64,000 bases of DNA from Pseudomonas sp. PICF141 (GCF_002286815.1 NZ_MUNM01000059.1:40067-104066); one strand, 5' to 3'; numbered from the stretch's first letter, positions 34,538 to 43,656 are shown. Notes: a model not told the origin generated them from the letters alone. Made by a program: numbers and translations.

Positions 34538-35707
34538 TTAAAGACCGGCGGCCATGGCTTTGTTGATCAGCCAGCTCAGGTTCGGGCCACGAGTGCTGTT
34601 CACTTCCACCGGGCGACCGGCGAAGGCGCTGTCCAGCGGCTCGTCAGGTTTGATCTGCACACGGATGTCGGATGACAGGTCGGCGCTTTTCAGGCTGGTG
34701 CTGCTGACAATCTTGCCGGTACGGGTTTGGTCTTCGCCGGAGATCTGGAAGGTGACAGTGGTGCCAGGACGCACGTCGCTGAACTGGCGATAGGAGAAGC
34801 GTGCTTCAACGTTGGCCTCGGTGTTACGCGGCACCAGTTGGAAAATCACATCGCCTTTGCTGGCGTACTGACCGTTAGCCACCAGTTGCTGAGCCACGGT
34901 GCAATCGCATGGCGACGTCAGGGTGCCGGTCATTTGCTTGCCGAACAGTTCTTCAACCTTGGACGGTTGCAGTTGACCTTCGTCCAGATGGCCCTTGAGT
35001 ACGTCGAGCATGCTGGTGCTGAAGGTCGCCAGTGGGGCGCCTTTGGCGGCAATGCCGTCAGCTTTGATCAGGCTCTGCACGGTGCCGTCGCGCGGCATGG
35101 TGATGTTCATTCCCTGCACGCTGACCAAGCCAGCCTGGGCGTGGCTGATGAAGTACATGCCGTACACGGACTTGAAGATGAAACCGAACGCCACCAGGCC
35201 GACCGCGAAGATACCGGCGCTGAAGGTCACCGCCTTCAGACGGCCCAGCGCAGTCATGCCGTGACCACCATCCTTGACCTTGCGCGCCTTGGTGAAGTTG
35301 TCGCGCTGCAGGGTCGCCAGCATTTCACCCACGCTGACGATGTCGCCAGCCAAGTGCGAAGTGATCAAGTGGCGCAGGGTGGAAATGTCACGGGGTTCCA
35401 GGTTCTGGAACTGGCAACCGGTGCGACCGGTCTGGCGATCGACGGAGCGGATTTGCAATTCCACGTCCATGGCCAGACCGAGGTTATCGATCACGAATTG
35501 CAGGCGAGCCTTGTGCACATCGCCGACTTTCAGCGGCAGCTGACCAGCGTTGAACGCCAGGCCGCCAGCGGAAAGGTCGATGAGCCGGGCTTCAACCGGG
35601 GTCCGGTCAGGACCGAAGAAACGCAGCTTGGCCGGAATTTTCACACGAGCGTGTTGGCGCTGGGCTTCGGATTCGTGCACTACGTTGGAGTTGACGGCGG
35701 TATTCAT
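34538..35707 (-). CDS. alg44: Alginate polymerase co-factor Alg44 (PilZ, c-di-GMP receptor)
   Basis: A 389-residue inner-membrane protein. N-terminal PilZ domain has both c-di-GMP motifs: RQHARVKIPAK (RxxxR, residues about 17-27) and DLSAGGLAF (D/NxSxxG). A single membrane helix (FSAGIFAVGLVAFGFIF, about 160-176) is followed by a periplasmic HlyD-like domain (LVSVQGMNITMPRDGTVQSL). Binding c-di-GMP here switches on Alg8. Located between alg8 and algK. Confidence 0.96.
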   Translation of the reverse strand: MNTAVNSNVVHESEAQRQHARVKIPAKLRFFGPDRTPVEARLIDLSAGGLAFNAGQLPLKVGDVHKARLQFVIDNLGLAMDVELQIRSVDRQTGRTGCQFQNLEPRDISTLRHLITSHLAGDIVSVGEMLATLQRDNFTKARKVKDGGHGMTALGRLKAVTFSAGIFAVGLVAFGFIFKSVYGMYFISHAQAGLVSVQGMNITMPRDGTVQSLIKADGIAAKGAPLATFSTSMLDVLKGHLDEGQLQPSKVEELFGKQMTGTLTSPCDCTVAQQLVANGQYASKGDVIFQLVPRNTEANVEARFSYRQFSDVRPGTTVTFQISGEDQTRTGKIVSSTSLKSADLSSDIRVQIKPDEPLDSAFAGRPVEVNSTRGPNLSWLINKAMAAGL

Positions 35708-35742
35708 ATGGGCGATTTCCTAGTTAATTCAGGCGAGTTCGG

Positions 35743-37224
35743 TCAGACCATCAACAGCAGCACGGCGACAAAAATGCTGCCGGCGGAGAAGGTCATGGTC
35801 CGAGACGACCAAGTGTTGAACCAACCTTGAAAGCTGGCGAGATCACGGGTCAGGGAAGTGGGCTGGCGACTCCAGGACTGTCGGTCGAGGCGGAAGAACA
35901 CGTAGATCTTCACCAGCGCGCCGACGATCTGGTTGTAATAGAGAATCGCCGGGTAAGCCGGGCCGATCCGGTGACCGGAGCAGGACAGCAACACGGTCAG
36001 GATCAGGCGGGTAATGCCGATCCACAGCAGGTAAACCAGGATGAACGCGCTGCCATACTTGAAGGTGGCGATGATCGCGACGGTCAGGCCGAGCAGCGAG
36101 GTCCACATCGACACGCGCTGATCGAACAGCACCACCGATGTGAACGCACCAAGGCGCTTCACACCAAGGCCCAGGGCGCGGGAGTTCTGCCGCAGGTTGT
36201 TGCCGTACCAGCGGAACATCAGTTTGCGACTGGCCTTGATGAAGCTTTTTTCCGGCGGGTGTTCCACGGTATGGATCGCGGCATCCGGCACGTAGAAAGT
36301 GTCATAGCCCAGACGCATCAGGCTGAACCAGCTCGACTTGTCGTCGCCGGTCAGGAACTTGAAACGACCCAGGCGCCAGTGTTGCAGCGAGTCGCTTTCC
36401 ACGTCAGCGATGAATTCGGGATTGGTCACCACGGTGGCGCGGAACACCGACATGCGGCCAGTCATGGTCAGCACGCGCTTGGACAACGCCATCGAACACA
36501 TGTTGATGTGGCGCTGGGCGAATCGCAGCTTGTGCCATTCGCTCATGATGTAGCCGCCGCGTACTTCGCAGAACTCGTTGGTGGTCAGGCCGCCGACGTT
36601 GCCGAACAGCTGGAACCACGGCACGGTCTTGAGCACGACGCCTTCAGCCAGCACGGTGTCGCCATCGATCACGGCAACCACGGCGCGGTCGTCCGGCAGG
36701 TGGCGCGAGATGGCGCGGAAACCGTAGGCCAGGCCATCGCGCTTGCCGGTGCCGGGAATGCGCACGAAGTCGAGCTTCACATGCGCAGGCGGGTTCATCC
36801 GCTTCCACAGGCTTTTCACCAGCAGTTCATCGGACATTTCGACGATGGAGCAGACCACGGTGGTCGGCAGGCCGCAGTCGATGGCCTCGCGGATTACCGA
36901 GCTGTAGACCTGAGCGGTGGTCAGGGCGTCGATACGGAAACTGGTGACCATCAGAAATACATGGGACGGGTCTGCCTCTTTGCCCAGCTTGCGCACTTTG
37001 CGCCGCAGGTACGGATAGACCACGTACAGAAAAAACATGCCGCGCACAAAGTGCGTGGCACCCATCGAGTAACGCCAGATACCGACGATACCGATCAGGA
37101 AGATAAAGTCCTTCGATTCGGAGTCGAACGTGGACGCAGGCAGCGCCATGGCGATGCCCATCAATAAACTTAGGTAAAACAGCCAACCGGCGGCCTGAAG
37201 TAGGCCGTGCTTTAGCCTGTGCAT
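35743..37224 (-). CDS. alg8: Mannuronan synthase Alg8
   Basis: A 493-residue family 2 glycosyltransferase that polymerises GDP-mannuronate at the inner membrane. N-terminal helices (GWLFYLSLLMGIAMAL; FIFLIGIVGIWRYSMG) are followed by the catalytic domain with VVAVIDGDTVLAEG and later DDKSSWFSLMRLGYDTFYVP; the segment RKLMFRWYGNN stands where synthases have QxxRW. C-terminal helices follow. The ATG at 37224 (MHRLKHGLLQ) matches known homologues; an ATG 3 codons upstream is the alternative. Confidence 0.96.
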   Translation of the reverse strand: MHRLKHGLLQAAGWLFYLSLLMGIAMALPASTFDSESKDFIFLIGIVGIWRYSMGATHFVRGMFFLYVVYPYLRRKVRKLGKEADPSHVFLMVTSFRIDALTTAQVYSSVIREAIDCGLPTTVVCSIVEMSDELLVKSLWKRMNPPAHVKLDFVRIPGTGKRDGLAYGFRAISRHLPDDRAVVAVIDGDTVLAEGVVLKTVPWFQLFGNVGGLTTNEFCEVRGGYIMSEWHKLRFAQRHINMCSMALSKRVLTMTGRMSVFRATVVTNPEFIADVESDSLQHWRLGRFKFLTGDDKSSWFSLMRLGYDTFYVPDAAIHTVEHPPEKSFIKASRKLMFRWYGNNLRQNSRALGLGVKRLGAFTSVVLFDQRVSMWTSLLGLTVAIIATFKYGSAFILVYLLWIGITRLILTVLLSCSGHRIGPAYPAILYYNQIVGALVKIYVFFRLDRQSWSRQPTSLTRDLASFQGWFNTWSSRTMTFSAGSIFVAVLLLMV

Positions 37225-37308
37225 AATCTGCATCCGTCTCGATCTCGGGCGAGCCTGTGGGGTGGCCCGATGGGGTTAAGGCAGGCCTGTGAAAACTGGC
37301 GAGGGTCA

Positions 37309-37418
37309 TGTAGGAGCTGCCGAAGGCTGCGATCTTTTGATCTTGATCTTCCGGGTTCACTCGGGACTCAAGTGCCCCGGGAAAGATCGCAGCCTCGCTT
37401 CGCTCGACAGCTCCTACA
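37309..37418. repeat. REP pair, TGTAGGAGCTGCCGAAGGCTGCG type, between algD and alg8
   Basis: Arms TGTAGGAGCTGCCGAAGGCT(GCGATC) and (GATC)GCAGCCTCGCTTCGCTCGAC(AGCTCCTACA), with an inner inverted pair. It fills most of the 229-bp algD-alg8 gap. Confidence 0.88.
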
Positions 37419-37453
37419 CCGCGTTCACGCAGTTGTTGCGTGTCGCCGCACGG

Positions 37454-38770
37454 TTACCAGCAGATGCCTTCAGTCCGGCCGCTCACGCTGGTGGCTTTGG
37501 ACATGAAGCCAACCAGGTCGACCACTTGCTTGCCGTGTGGCGCTTCCTGCGCCAGGGCGCGGAATTTCTCGTCACGGTTGCCCAGGATGATCACGTCGGA
37601 GTTTGCGATCACGTCGTCGAAGTCGGCGTTGAGCAAGGAGGAGACGTGAGGGATCTTCGACTCGATGTAGTCCTTGTTCGCACCGTGAACACGGGCGTAC
37701 TCGACGTTGCTGTCGTAGATGCTCAGGTCGTAACCCTTGCCGATCAGCATTTCCGCCAGATCGACCAACGGGCTTTCGCGAAGGTCGTCGGTGCCGGCCT
37801 TGAAGCTCAGACCCAGCAGGGCGACTTTGCGCTTTTCGTGGCTGGAGACGATGTCGAACGCGTTCTGCACCTGGGACTCGTTACTGCGCATCAGCGAGTT
37901 GAGCAGCGGTGCTTCCACGTCCAGGGAGCCGGCGCGGTAGGTCAGGGCGCGCACGTCTTTTGGCAGGCAGGAGCCGCCGAACGCAAAGCCTGGGCGCATG
38001 TAGTACTGGGACAGGTTGAGTGTCTTGTCCTGGCAGACCACTTCCATCACTTCGCGACCGTCGACGCCGACAGCCTTGGCGATGTTGCCGATCTCGTTGG
38101 CGAAGGTCACTTTGGTGGCGTGCCACACGTTGCAGGTGTACTTGATCATCTCGGCAACGGCGATGTCCTTGCGGATGATCGGGGCGTCGAGCTCTTCGTA
38201 CAGCGATTGCAGAACGTCACCCGAAGCCTTGTCGAACTCGCCGATAACGGTCATTGGCGGCAGGTCGTAATCTGCGATCGCGGTGCTTTCACGCAGGAAC
38301 TCAGGGTTGACCGCCACGCCGAAATCGACGCCGGCTTTTTTGCCGGAGCAGTCTTCGAGGATCGGGATCACCACGTTTGCCACGGTGCCCGGCAGGACGG
38401 TGCTGCGAACCACGATGGTGTGGCGGGTGGCCTTGTCACGCAGGACATAACCGATCTCGCGGCACACGGCTTCGATGTAGTTCAGTTCCAGATCGCCGTT
38501 CTTCTTGCTCGGCGTACCGACGCAGATCATCGACAGGTCGGTGTCGCGAATCGCCTCGGCGAAATTGGTCGTGCCGCGCAATTTGCCCGTCTCGATGCCC
38601 TTGTGCAGAAGTTCGCCCAAGCCCGGTTCAACGATCGGCGATTTGCCTGCGTTGATCATATCGATTTTGTCTTTGGCAACATCGACGCCAACGACGTCAT
38701 GGCCCCGTGCAGACAGGCAACCGGCACAGACTGCGCCGACGTAACCCAAACCAAATATGCTGATGCGCAT
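37454..38770 (-). CDS. algD: GDP-mannose 6-dehydrogenase
   Basis: A 438-residue NAD-dependent enzyme oxidising GDP-mannose to GDP-mannuronate, the committed step of alginate synthesis. N-terminal Rossmann motif GLGYVGAVCAG (7-17), substrate domain with VNPEFLRESTAI, and the catalytic cysteine C268 in FAFGGSCLPKDVRAL, at the same position as in P. aeruginosa AlgD. First gene of the operon; ATG at 38770 preceded by GAGAGG. Confidence 0.97.
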   Translation of the reverse strand: MRISIFGLGYVGAVCAGCLSARGHDVVGVDVAKDKIDMINAGKSPIVEPGLGELLHKGIETGKLRGTTNFAEAIRDTDLSMICVGTPSKKNGDLELNYIEAVCREIGYVLRDKATRHTIVVRSTVLPGTVANVVIPILEDCSGKKAGVDFGVAVNPEFLRESTAIADYDLPPMTVIGEFDKASGDVLQSLYEELDAPIIRKDIAVAEMIKYTCNVWHATKVTFANEIGNIAKAVGVDGREVMEVVCQDKTLNLSQYYMRPGFAFGGSCLPKDVRALTYRAGSLDVEAPLLNSLMRSNESQVQNAFDIVSSHEKRKVALLGLSFKAGTDDLRESPLVDLAEMLIGKGYDLSIYDSNVEYARVHGANKDYIESKIPHVSSLLNADFDDVIANSDVIILGNRDEKFRALAQEAPHGKQVVDLVGFMSKATSVSGRTEGICW

Positions 38771-39257
38771 CGCAATTACCTCTCAGTTAATCAAACCTGT
38801 TTCATAAGCCATTACATGGCCGGAGTTAATGGTGTTCAGCGGTCATAGTGCACTCGCAAGTGCGGCCTTAAAGGCGTCACAATGCCGGGTGCAGGCATAC
38901 TAAGTTCCGAGTGTCTAAATAAGTGCACTCAAGATGTGCGCAACCAGGCCTTATTGTTATGACATGCCCTGTTATGCAGCCGACCCTCTAATCAGAGGAC
39001 GTTCGTGCAAAGGTCTTGCGCGCTCAATACCAGGCCCGAAAGCCCGTAAATCAAGCGGTTGGGTGCTCGGGTGAGCACGTTTATAGGGGCGCAGCCGTGG
39101 CCTTGTAGGGGATAGTAATGGTGCGTTATCTCCTGTCCTTCATGTATTGCCCAAATAAGTGATCCGTAAGCCAAAGTGAGTGTGACAACTTCGCTATAGG
39201 GATCTCTTGTCTGTGTAAGTTATCTCGCACAATCGCCGAGAGAATCGTTACCGGTGG

Positions 39258-39284
39258 TATGAGCGGCGCATTTGGACATAGTTC
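39258..39284 (-). promoter_or_regulatory. Candidate AlgU (sigma-22) promoter of algD
   Basis: On the minus strand, GGAACTA (GAACTA at 39284-39279), 16 nt, then TCATA (39262-39258), followed by CCACCGGTAACG. The AlgU consensus is GAACTT-N16/17-TCtgA, and the P. aeruginosa algD promoter is likewise followed by a CACCG stretch. One -35 base differs from consensus. Confidence 0.5.
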
Positions 39285-39553
39285 CTGTCCGCCCATCGCG
39301 AATTCTGAAATTTCTTGAAATGTCGAAAAAGATGGCACTGCTTTCATATTGATAGCACTTGCCGTTCGGCCCTTTATATATGGGGCTATTATTGCGCGGG
39401 ATACTTTTTTGCCACTACGCGTAAAAAAATTCAGTGCCACTACTGAAAAAAATGATCAATGTCGAATGAAACTAAAGTTAAGAAATGAACTGATAGTTTT
39501 TTGGCGTCAATAAAGCGGCGAAAAGACAGGGGATTGTTCGACGATCGAAGGAG

Positions 39554-39585
39554 GGCGCACGACGAAGTTATCGCTATCGTGCGCC
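39554..39585 (-). terminator. Hairpin downstream of yaaA
   Basis: A 9-bp stem GGCGCACGA / TCGTGCGCC with a 14-nt loop, 17 nt after the yaaA stop. No T run follows on the minus strand, so it is a weak terminator at most. Confidence 0.4.
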
Positions 39586-39602
39586 GATCAAAAGCAGCTT
39601 GA

Positions 39603-40382
39603 TTATTCCGGTGCGTAATCGCGCAGGAAGACCAGATTGTCCGGTTTGGACTGTTCGGCGCTGTAGCGATAACCCTGAACGTCGAACTGCTTGAGGGCGA
39701 CCGGATCATTGATGCGCTCTTCGATGACGAAGCGACTCATCATTCCGCGAGCCTTTTTCGCGTAGAAGCTGATGATCTTGTACTGGCCGTTCTTCAAATC
39801 CTTGAACTCGGTATTGATGATGCGTGCGTTCAAGGCGCTGCGTTTGACGGCCGAGAAGTATTCGTTGGAGGCCAGGTTCAGCAGCACGTCATCGCCTTGA
39901 TCGGCCAAGGCTTCGTTCAGCCATTCGCTGATCCGCGTCCCCCAGAAGGCGTATAAGTCCTTGCCCCGGGCATTGGCCAGTTTGGTGCCCATCTCCAGCC
40001 GATAGGGCTGCATCAAGTCCAGGGGGCGCAACAGGCCATACAAGCCGGAGAGCATGCGCAAATGCTGCTGGGCGTAATCGAAATCGGCTTCGCTGAACGT
40101 TTGTGCATTCAGGCCGGTGTACACATCACCCTTGAAGGCCAGCAACGCCTGCTTGGCGTTGGCAGGAGTGAAGGCCGGGGTCCAGCTACCGAAACGCGCG
40201 GCATTGAGACCGCCGATCTTGTCGGAGACATGCATCAATTCGCTGATCTGCGTCGGCGTCAGGTCGCGCAGTTGCAGGATCAGCTCCTGAGAATGGTCGA
40301 GGTACTGCGGCTGAGTGAAGCGCTGGGTCGCCGGCGGTGTTTCGTAGTCGAGGGTCTTGGCGGGGGAAATCACCATCAGCAT
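39603..40382 (-). CDS. yaaA: Peroxide stress protein YaaA (DUF328)
   Basis: A 259-residue cytoplasmic protein of the YaaA family, which lowers free iron and DNA damage during hydrogen peroxide stress and binds DNA in E. coli. Family hallmarks: MLMVISPAKTLDYETP at the start, GDVYTGLNAQTFSEADFDYA, LRMLSGLYGLLRPLDLMQPY and the C-terminal KIISFYAKKARGMMSRFVIE. Full length. It is transcribed on the same strand as algD but separated from it by the operon's regulatory region. Confidence 0.95.
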   Translation of the reverse strand: MLMVISPAKTLDYETPPATQRFTQPQYLDHSQELILQLRDLTPTQISELMHVSDKIGGLNAARFGSWTPAFTPANAKQALLAFKGDVYTGLNAQTFSEADFDYAQQHLRMLSGLYGLLRPLDLMQPYRLEMGTKLANARGKDLYAFWGTRISEWLNEALADQGDDVLLNLASNEYFSAVKRSALNARIINTEFKDLKNGQYKIISFYAKKARGMMSRFVIEERINDPVALKQFDVQGYRYSAEQSKPDNLVFLRDYAPE

Positions 40383-40480
40383 GAAGTCGTCTCCTTTAAT
40401 CGTGGAGGCGATTCTAGGGGGTTGTCCTTGTTGACTCCAGCTATCAAGTCCATAGGTGATCGGTAGCCATGTACAAAATC

Positions 40481-40570
40481 TGTAGGAGCGAGGCTTGCCC
40501 GCGAAGGCGGTGTATCAGTCGGCATCATCGGTAACTGGCACACCGCCTTCGCGGGCAAGCCTCGCTCCTA
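40481..40570. repeat. REP pair, TGTAGGAGCGAGGCTTGCCCGCGAA type
   Basis: Arms TGTAGGAGCGAGGCTTGCCC and the inverse GGGCAAGCCTCGCTCCTA. It lies between the divergent yaaA and deacetylase genes. Confidence 0.92.
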
Positions 40571-40646
40571 TGGGAGATCGGTGCTGGCGGGAATGTGAGC
40601 GCGATCGGCTATAGTGCCGCGCGGGTTTTGTTATGGAGACATCCCA

Positions 40647-41771
40647 TTGCGTATCGTTTTTCTATTCTCGGCCTGGCTCTTGAGTTTTGGCGCCTTTGCC
40701 GCGCCGGGCGATGTGGCAACGCTGGATCGCAGCACCTGGCCTGAGCAGCTCAGCAGCCCGACGCTGTTTGATGTCGCTTCGCGCGCCGAAATCCTCATGT
40801 TCGCCCGCGTTCTGTTGGCCAGTGAATCGCTGGATGAAGCGAGCCTGGCTCAACGCCTGGGCCTGCGCACCCTCAATCTGGAGTCGGTCAACCAGCTGCG
40901 CCAACGCCTGTGGCAGCGTTTGCTGAGCAATTACAACTTCGCTCAGCAAAGCTGCGATCAAGATGCTTCTTTCTGTTTCCTGGTCGAGGACATGGCCACC
41001 CTGCGCGAGCAAGCGGCGAAGTTTCAAGTGGGCGAGGACAGCTATTACATCAAATGGGCCGAGCCGAGCCGGTTGTTCCACGCCCAGTACCTGGACGAGC
41101 AGTTGCGCAAGGCCGCGCTGTTCCCGCAGACCAGCAGCGAAGTCGATCGTTTTGGCGACTATGAGCGCAATGGCGAGGCCATGAATGATCGGCTGTTCCT
41201 GCTGACCTTCGACAGCGCCGCCAACGCCGCGCCAGATAACACCGCCTGGGTCACCGAGTACCTGCGCAAATCCAGCATGAGCGCTACGTTCTTCGTCCTC
41301 GGCAAAGACATACAGGCCCGCCTCTCCGAGCGGTCAGTGGCCAGCCTGCAAGGGACTTATTCGCAGCAATGCGTGGGCGTGCAAGGCTGGGAATTCCGCT
41401 CACACAGCCATTGGCAAGCCTGGCAGGACTCGGTGCGACGCAGTGTCGAGCTGGTCAAAAGCAAGCTGCCGGAGAATTATGTGCCGCTGTTTCGCCCGCC
41501 CGAGGGGCAGCGTCGATCCGATGCCGAAGGCTTCTTCACGGCTCAGGGCTTGCAGGTGGCATTGTGGGATATCGATGCCCAGGACGGCGCCGGCAAGCTC
41601 AAAGGCAACCAGAGCGCACAACGGGTATTGACCCTGATGCTGCTGTGGCGGCACGGGGTGATCAATTTCAATGTGAAGCAGGATGCGCTGAAAACGGCGA
41701 TGCCTTGGCTCATTACGCAAACGGCGCCAAGCGGGATCGGTTGGGCAGACTGTCAGGAGGCGTTTCGCTGA
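40647..41771 (+). CDS. Exported polysaccharide deacetylase-like protein with a degenerate metal site
   Basis: A 374-residue protein with a signal peptide (MRIVFLFSAWLLSFGAFA). The C-terminal half is a NodB-like domain: LTFDSAANAAPDNTAWV (motif 1), ATFFVLGKDI, FRSHSHWQAW (motif 2), LFRPPEGQRRS (motif 3) and ALWDIDAQDG. The second aspartate of the usual TFDD is serine (S190), and the HxxxH pair is reduced to HSH, so two of the three usual metal ligands seem altered; activity is doubtful. The N-terminal ~170 residues are not recognised. Start is TTG at 40647, with GGAGAC upstream; a GTG 11 codons earlier lacks a Shine-Dalgarno sequence and would disrupt the signal peptide. Confidence 0.8.
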   Translation: MRIVFLFSAWLLSFGAFAAPGDVATLDRSTWPEQLSSPTLFDVASRAEILMFARVLLASESLDEASLAQRLGLRTLNLESVNQLRQRLWQRLLSNYNFAQQSCDQDASFCFLVEDMATLREQAAKFQVGEDSYYIKWAEPSRLFHAQYLDEQLRKAALFPQTSSEVDRFGDYERNGEAMNDRLFLLTFDSAANAAPDNTAWVTEYLRKSSMSATFFVLGKDIQARLSERSVASLQGTYSQQCVGVQGWEFRSHSHWQAWQDSVRRSVELVKSKLPENYVPLFRPPEGQRRSDAEGFFTAQGLQVALWDIDAQDGAGKLKGNQSAQRVLTLMLLWRHGVINFNVKQDALKTAMPWLITQTAPSGIGWADCQEAFR

Positions 41772-42107
41772 AAACGGCAAAAGGCCGCAAACATGGGATG
41801 AAAGGCGATTTTTGCAGAGAAATCGGTGCAGGCGGACTTCCGACTTTAACGGCACATTGCCTGCACGCCAAGGGCTATTCGTCACTCTGAAAAATAAACT
41901 TCAAAAAAGCGTCAAAGTGCTTTTTTCTGTCACAGGTTTTGGAGTATTACGAAGACAGACCGCCGAAACCTGCAACACAGGTGGCGTCTCCCAAGACCCA
42001 GTTTGTGTGCAGTTCACTTGACTCCTCGCAGGTGAATTCGGCGGCCACTTCGAGGCGCAGCACCGTTATGGTATTGCGTCGACTGGCTCCCACAAAGGTG
42101 ACCGAGT
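41772..42107. other. 335-bp region without a gene
   Basis: Between the deacetylase-like gene and phoH. It holds a weak A/T stem (AAAAAAGC...GCTTTTTT, 41903-41926), which might end transcription, and presumably the phoH promoter. No protein-like frame. Confidence 0.5.
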
Positions 42108-43502
42108 ATGGATGATCACGGACGTAGCCCTTCCTCCAACCAGCCAATCCTTTATGTACTCGATACCAACGTATTGATTCACGATCCAAACGCCCTGCTT
42201 AATTTCGAAGAACACCACGTCGCCATCCCGATGACCGTGCTTGAAGAGCTGGACAAGCTCAAGAGCGGGCATCACAGCGTGGCCGCGGAATGCCGCCAGG
42301 CGATTCGCCTGATCGACAAAACGTTGGGCGATGCCAGCCCCGAAGACGTCGAACTGGGCGTACCGATCCAGCGCGGCAAGAGTGGGCCCAAGGGTTTGCT
42401 GTCAATTCTGATGAGCAAGCGCACTGAGCCGAACATCATTCTGCCCGAGCATCTGAACGACAACATCATCATCAACCAGTTGATCGACCTGCGCGCACGC
42501 GATGCAAAATTGCCCGTGGTGCTGGTCACAAAAGACATCAACATGCGCCTCAAGGCCCGGGCTTGCGGGATTGCGGCCGAGGACTACAGCACCGACCAGT
42601 TGGTCGACGACGTTTCATTGCTGCCCAACGGTTATCACAACATGACCGGTTCATTCTGGGATCGGGTCAGCAAAGTCGAAACCCGGCAGGATCATGGCCG
42701 CACCTGGCACCAGGTGCAGTTGATCGACAACCTGCCTGCGGTACACGTCAACGAGTTCATCATCGACGAACAGGGCTTTGTTGGTTGGATCAAGGAAATC
42801 CAGGTCGACAAGTTGCTGATCCTCGATCTGCATCAGGAACCTCTGCTGCATCAGGAAGCCTGGGGCCTGAAACCGCGGGACATCTATCAAAGCCTGGCGT
42901 TGTATGCCTTGCTTGATCCGGACATTCACCTGGTCAACCTGTCCGGCGCGGCCGGTTCCGGGAAAACCATCCTGGCCCTGGCGGCGGCCATCGAGCAGAC
43001 CATGGTCAGCAAACGCTACCGGCGCATCATCGCCACCCGTAGCGTGCAGGGGCTGGACCAGGAAATCGGCTTCCTGCCCGGTACCGAAGCGGAAAAAATG
43101 GAGCCTTGGCTCGGCGCCATCACCGACAACCTCGAAGCCTTGCACATGGATGACGAAAGCACCCATGGCAGCGTCGACTACATCCTCAGCAAAGTGCCGT
43201 TGCAGTTCAAATCCCTCAACTACATCCGAGGCCGCAGCTTCCAGCAGAGTCTGATCCTGATCGACGAATGCCAGAACCTCACGCCGCACCAGATGAAAAC
43301 CATCATCACCCGTGCCGGCGCCGGTTCCAAAGTCGTGTGCCTGGGCAACCTGGCGCAGATCGATACCCCTTACCTGTCCGCGACCAGTTCCGGGCTGACG
43401 TACTTGACCGAGCGCTTCAAGGACTTTCCTAACGGTGTACACATCACCCTGCAAGGGGTGCCACGCTCGATTCTGGCCGAATACGCCGAATCGCATCTGT
43501 AA
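42108..43502 (+). CDS. PIN-PhoH ATPase (PhoH2-like)
   Basis: A 464-residue protein. N-terminal PIN ribonuclease-like domain (ILYVLDTNVLIHDPNALLNF; acidic residues in TVLEELDKLK and VTKDINMRLKARACG), C-terminal PhoH ATPase with Walker A SGAAGSGKTILALAAA (about 282-297) and Walker B SLILIDECQNLTPHQM. Family members are RNA helicase/ribonucleases, often linked to toxin-antitoxin or phosphate stress. Full length; ATG at 42108. Its own terminator follows directly, so it is monocistronic. Confidence 0.93.
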   Translation: MDDHGRSPSSNQPILYVLDTNVLIHDPNALLNFEEHHVAIPMTVLEELDKLKSGHHSVAAECRQAIRLIDKTLGDASPEDVELGVPIQRGKSGPKGLLSILMSKRTEPNIILPEHLNDNIIINQLIDLRARDAKLPVVLVTKDINMRLKARACGIAAEDYSTDQLVDDVSLLPNGYHNMTGSFWDRVSKVETRQDHGRTWHQVQLIDNLPAVHVNEFIIDEQGFVGWIKEIQVDKLLILDLHQEPLLHQEAWGLKPRDIYQSLALYALLDPDIHLVNLSGAAGSGKTILALAAAIEQTMVSKRYRRIIATRSVQGLDQEIGFLPGTEAEKMEPWLGAITDNLEALHMDDESTHGSVDYILSKVPLQFKSLNYIRGRSFQQSLILIDECQNLTPHQMKTIITRAGAGSKVVCLGNLAQIDTPYLSATSSGLTYLTERFKDFPNGVHITLQGVPRSILAEYAESHL

Positions 43503-43512
43503 CCCTCACCAG

Positions 43513-43546
43513 AACCGGGGCGGCCCAAAACCGCCCGGTTTTTTAT
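43513..43546 (+). terminator. Rho-independent terminator after phoH-like gene
   Basis: Stem AACCGGGGCGG / CCGCCCGGTT with a CCAAAA loop, followed by TTTTTTAT, 11 nt after the stop. Confidence 0.9.
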
Positions 43547-43563
43547 ACCCGACCCATAACCCC

Positions 43564-43656
43564 TTGTAGGAGCGAGGCTTGCCCGCGAAGACGTCGGCAC
43601 ATCCGACATCAATGTGACTGACACATCGCTTCGCGGGCAAGCCTCGCTCCTACAGG
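43564..43656. repeat. REP pair, TGTAGGAGCGAGGCTTGCCCGCGAA type
   Basis: Arms TTGTAGGAGCGAGGCTTGCC and the inverse GGCAAGCCTCGCTCCTACA. It lies between the phoH-like terminator and moaC. Confidence 0.92.

Larger units (their letters stand above)
38771..39602. promoter_or_regulatory. 830-bp upstream region of the alginate operon
   Basis: Gene-free, clearly richer in A+T than its surroundings. It contains an AlgU-like promoter (39258-39284), a second GGAACTTA at 38901-38908 without a clear -10, a small palindrome GCACTCGCAAGTGC at 38850-38863, and GCCGTTCGGC at 39361-39370, which resembles the AlgR site core CCGTTCGTC. The leader between the proposed start and algD would be about 480 nt. Short frames in it (for example 39126-39440) show no protein-like features. 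Confidence 0.6.

Noticed and set aside
31566..37167. Several plus-strand frames above 350 residues
   Set aside because: Antisense to algE, algK, alg44 and alg8; composition is that of reversed genes.
39126..39440. 104-residue minus-strand frame upstream of algD
   Set aside because: It covers the proposed AlgU promoter, lies in the A/T-rich regulatory region and shows no protein family or Shine-Dalgarno site.
40614..40646. GTG start for the deacetylase-like protein
   Set aside because: No Shine-Dalgarno site, and it would place 11 extra residues before a good signal peptide that follows a TTG with GGAG.
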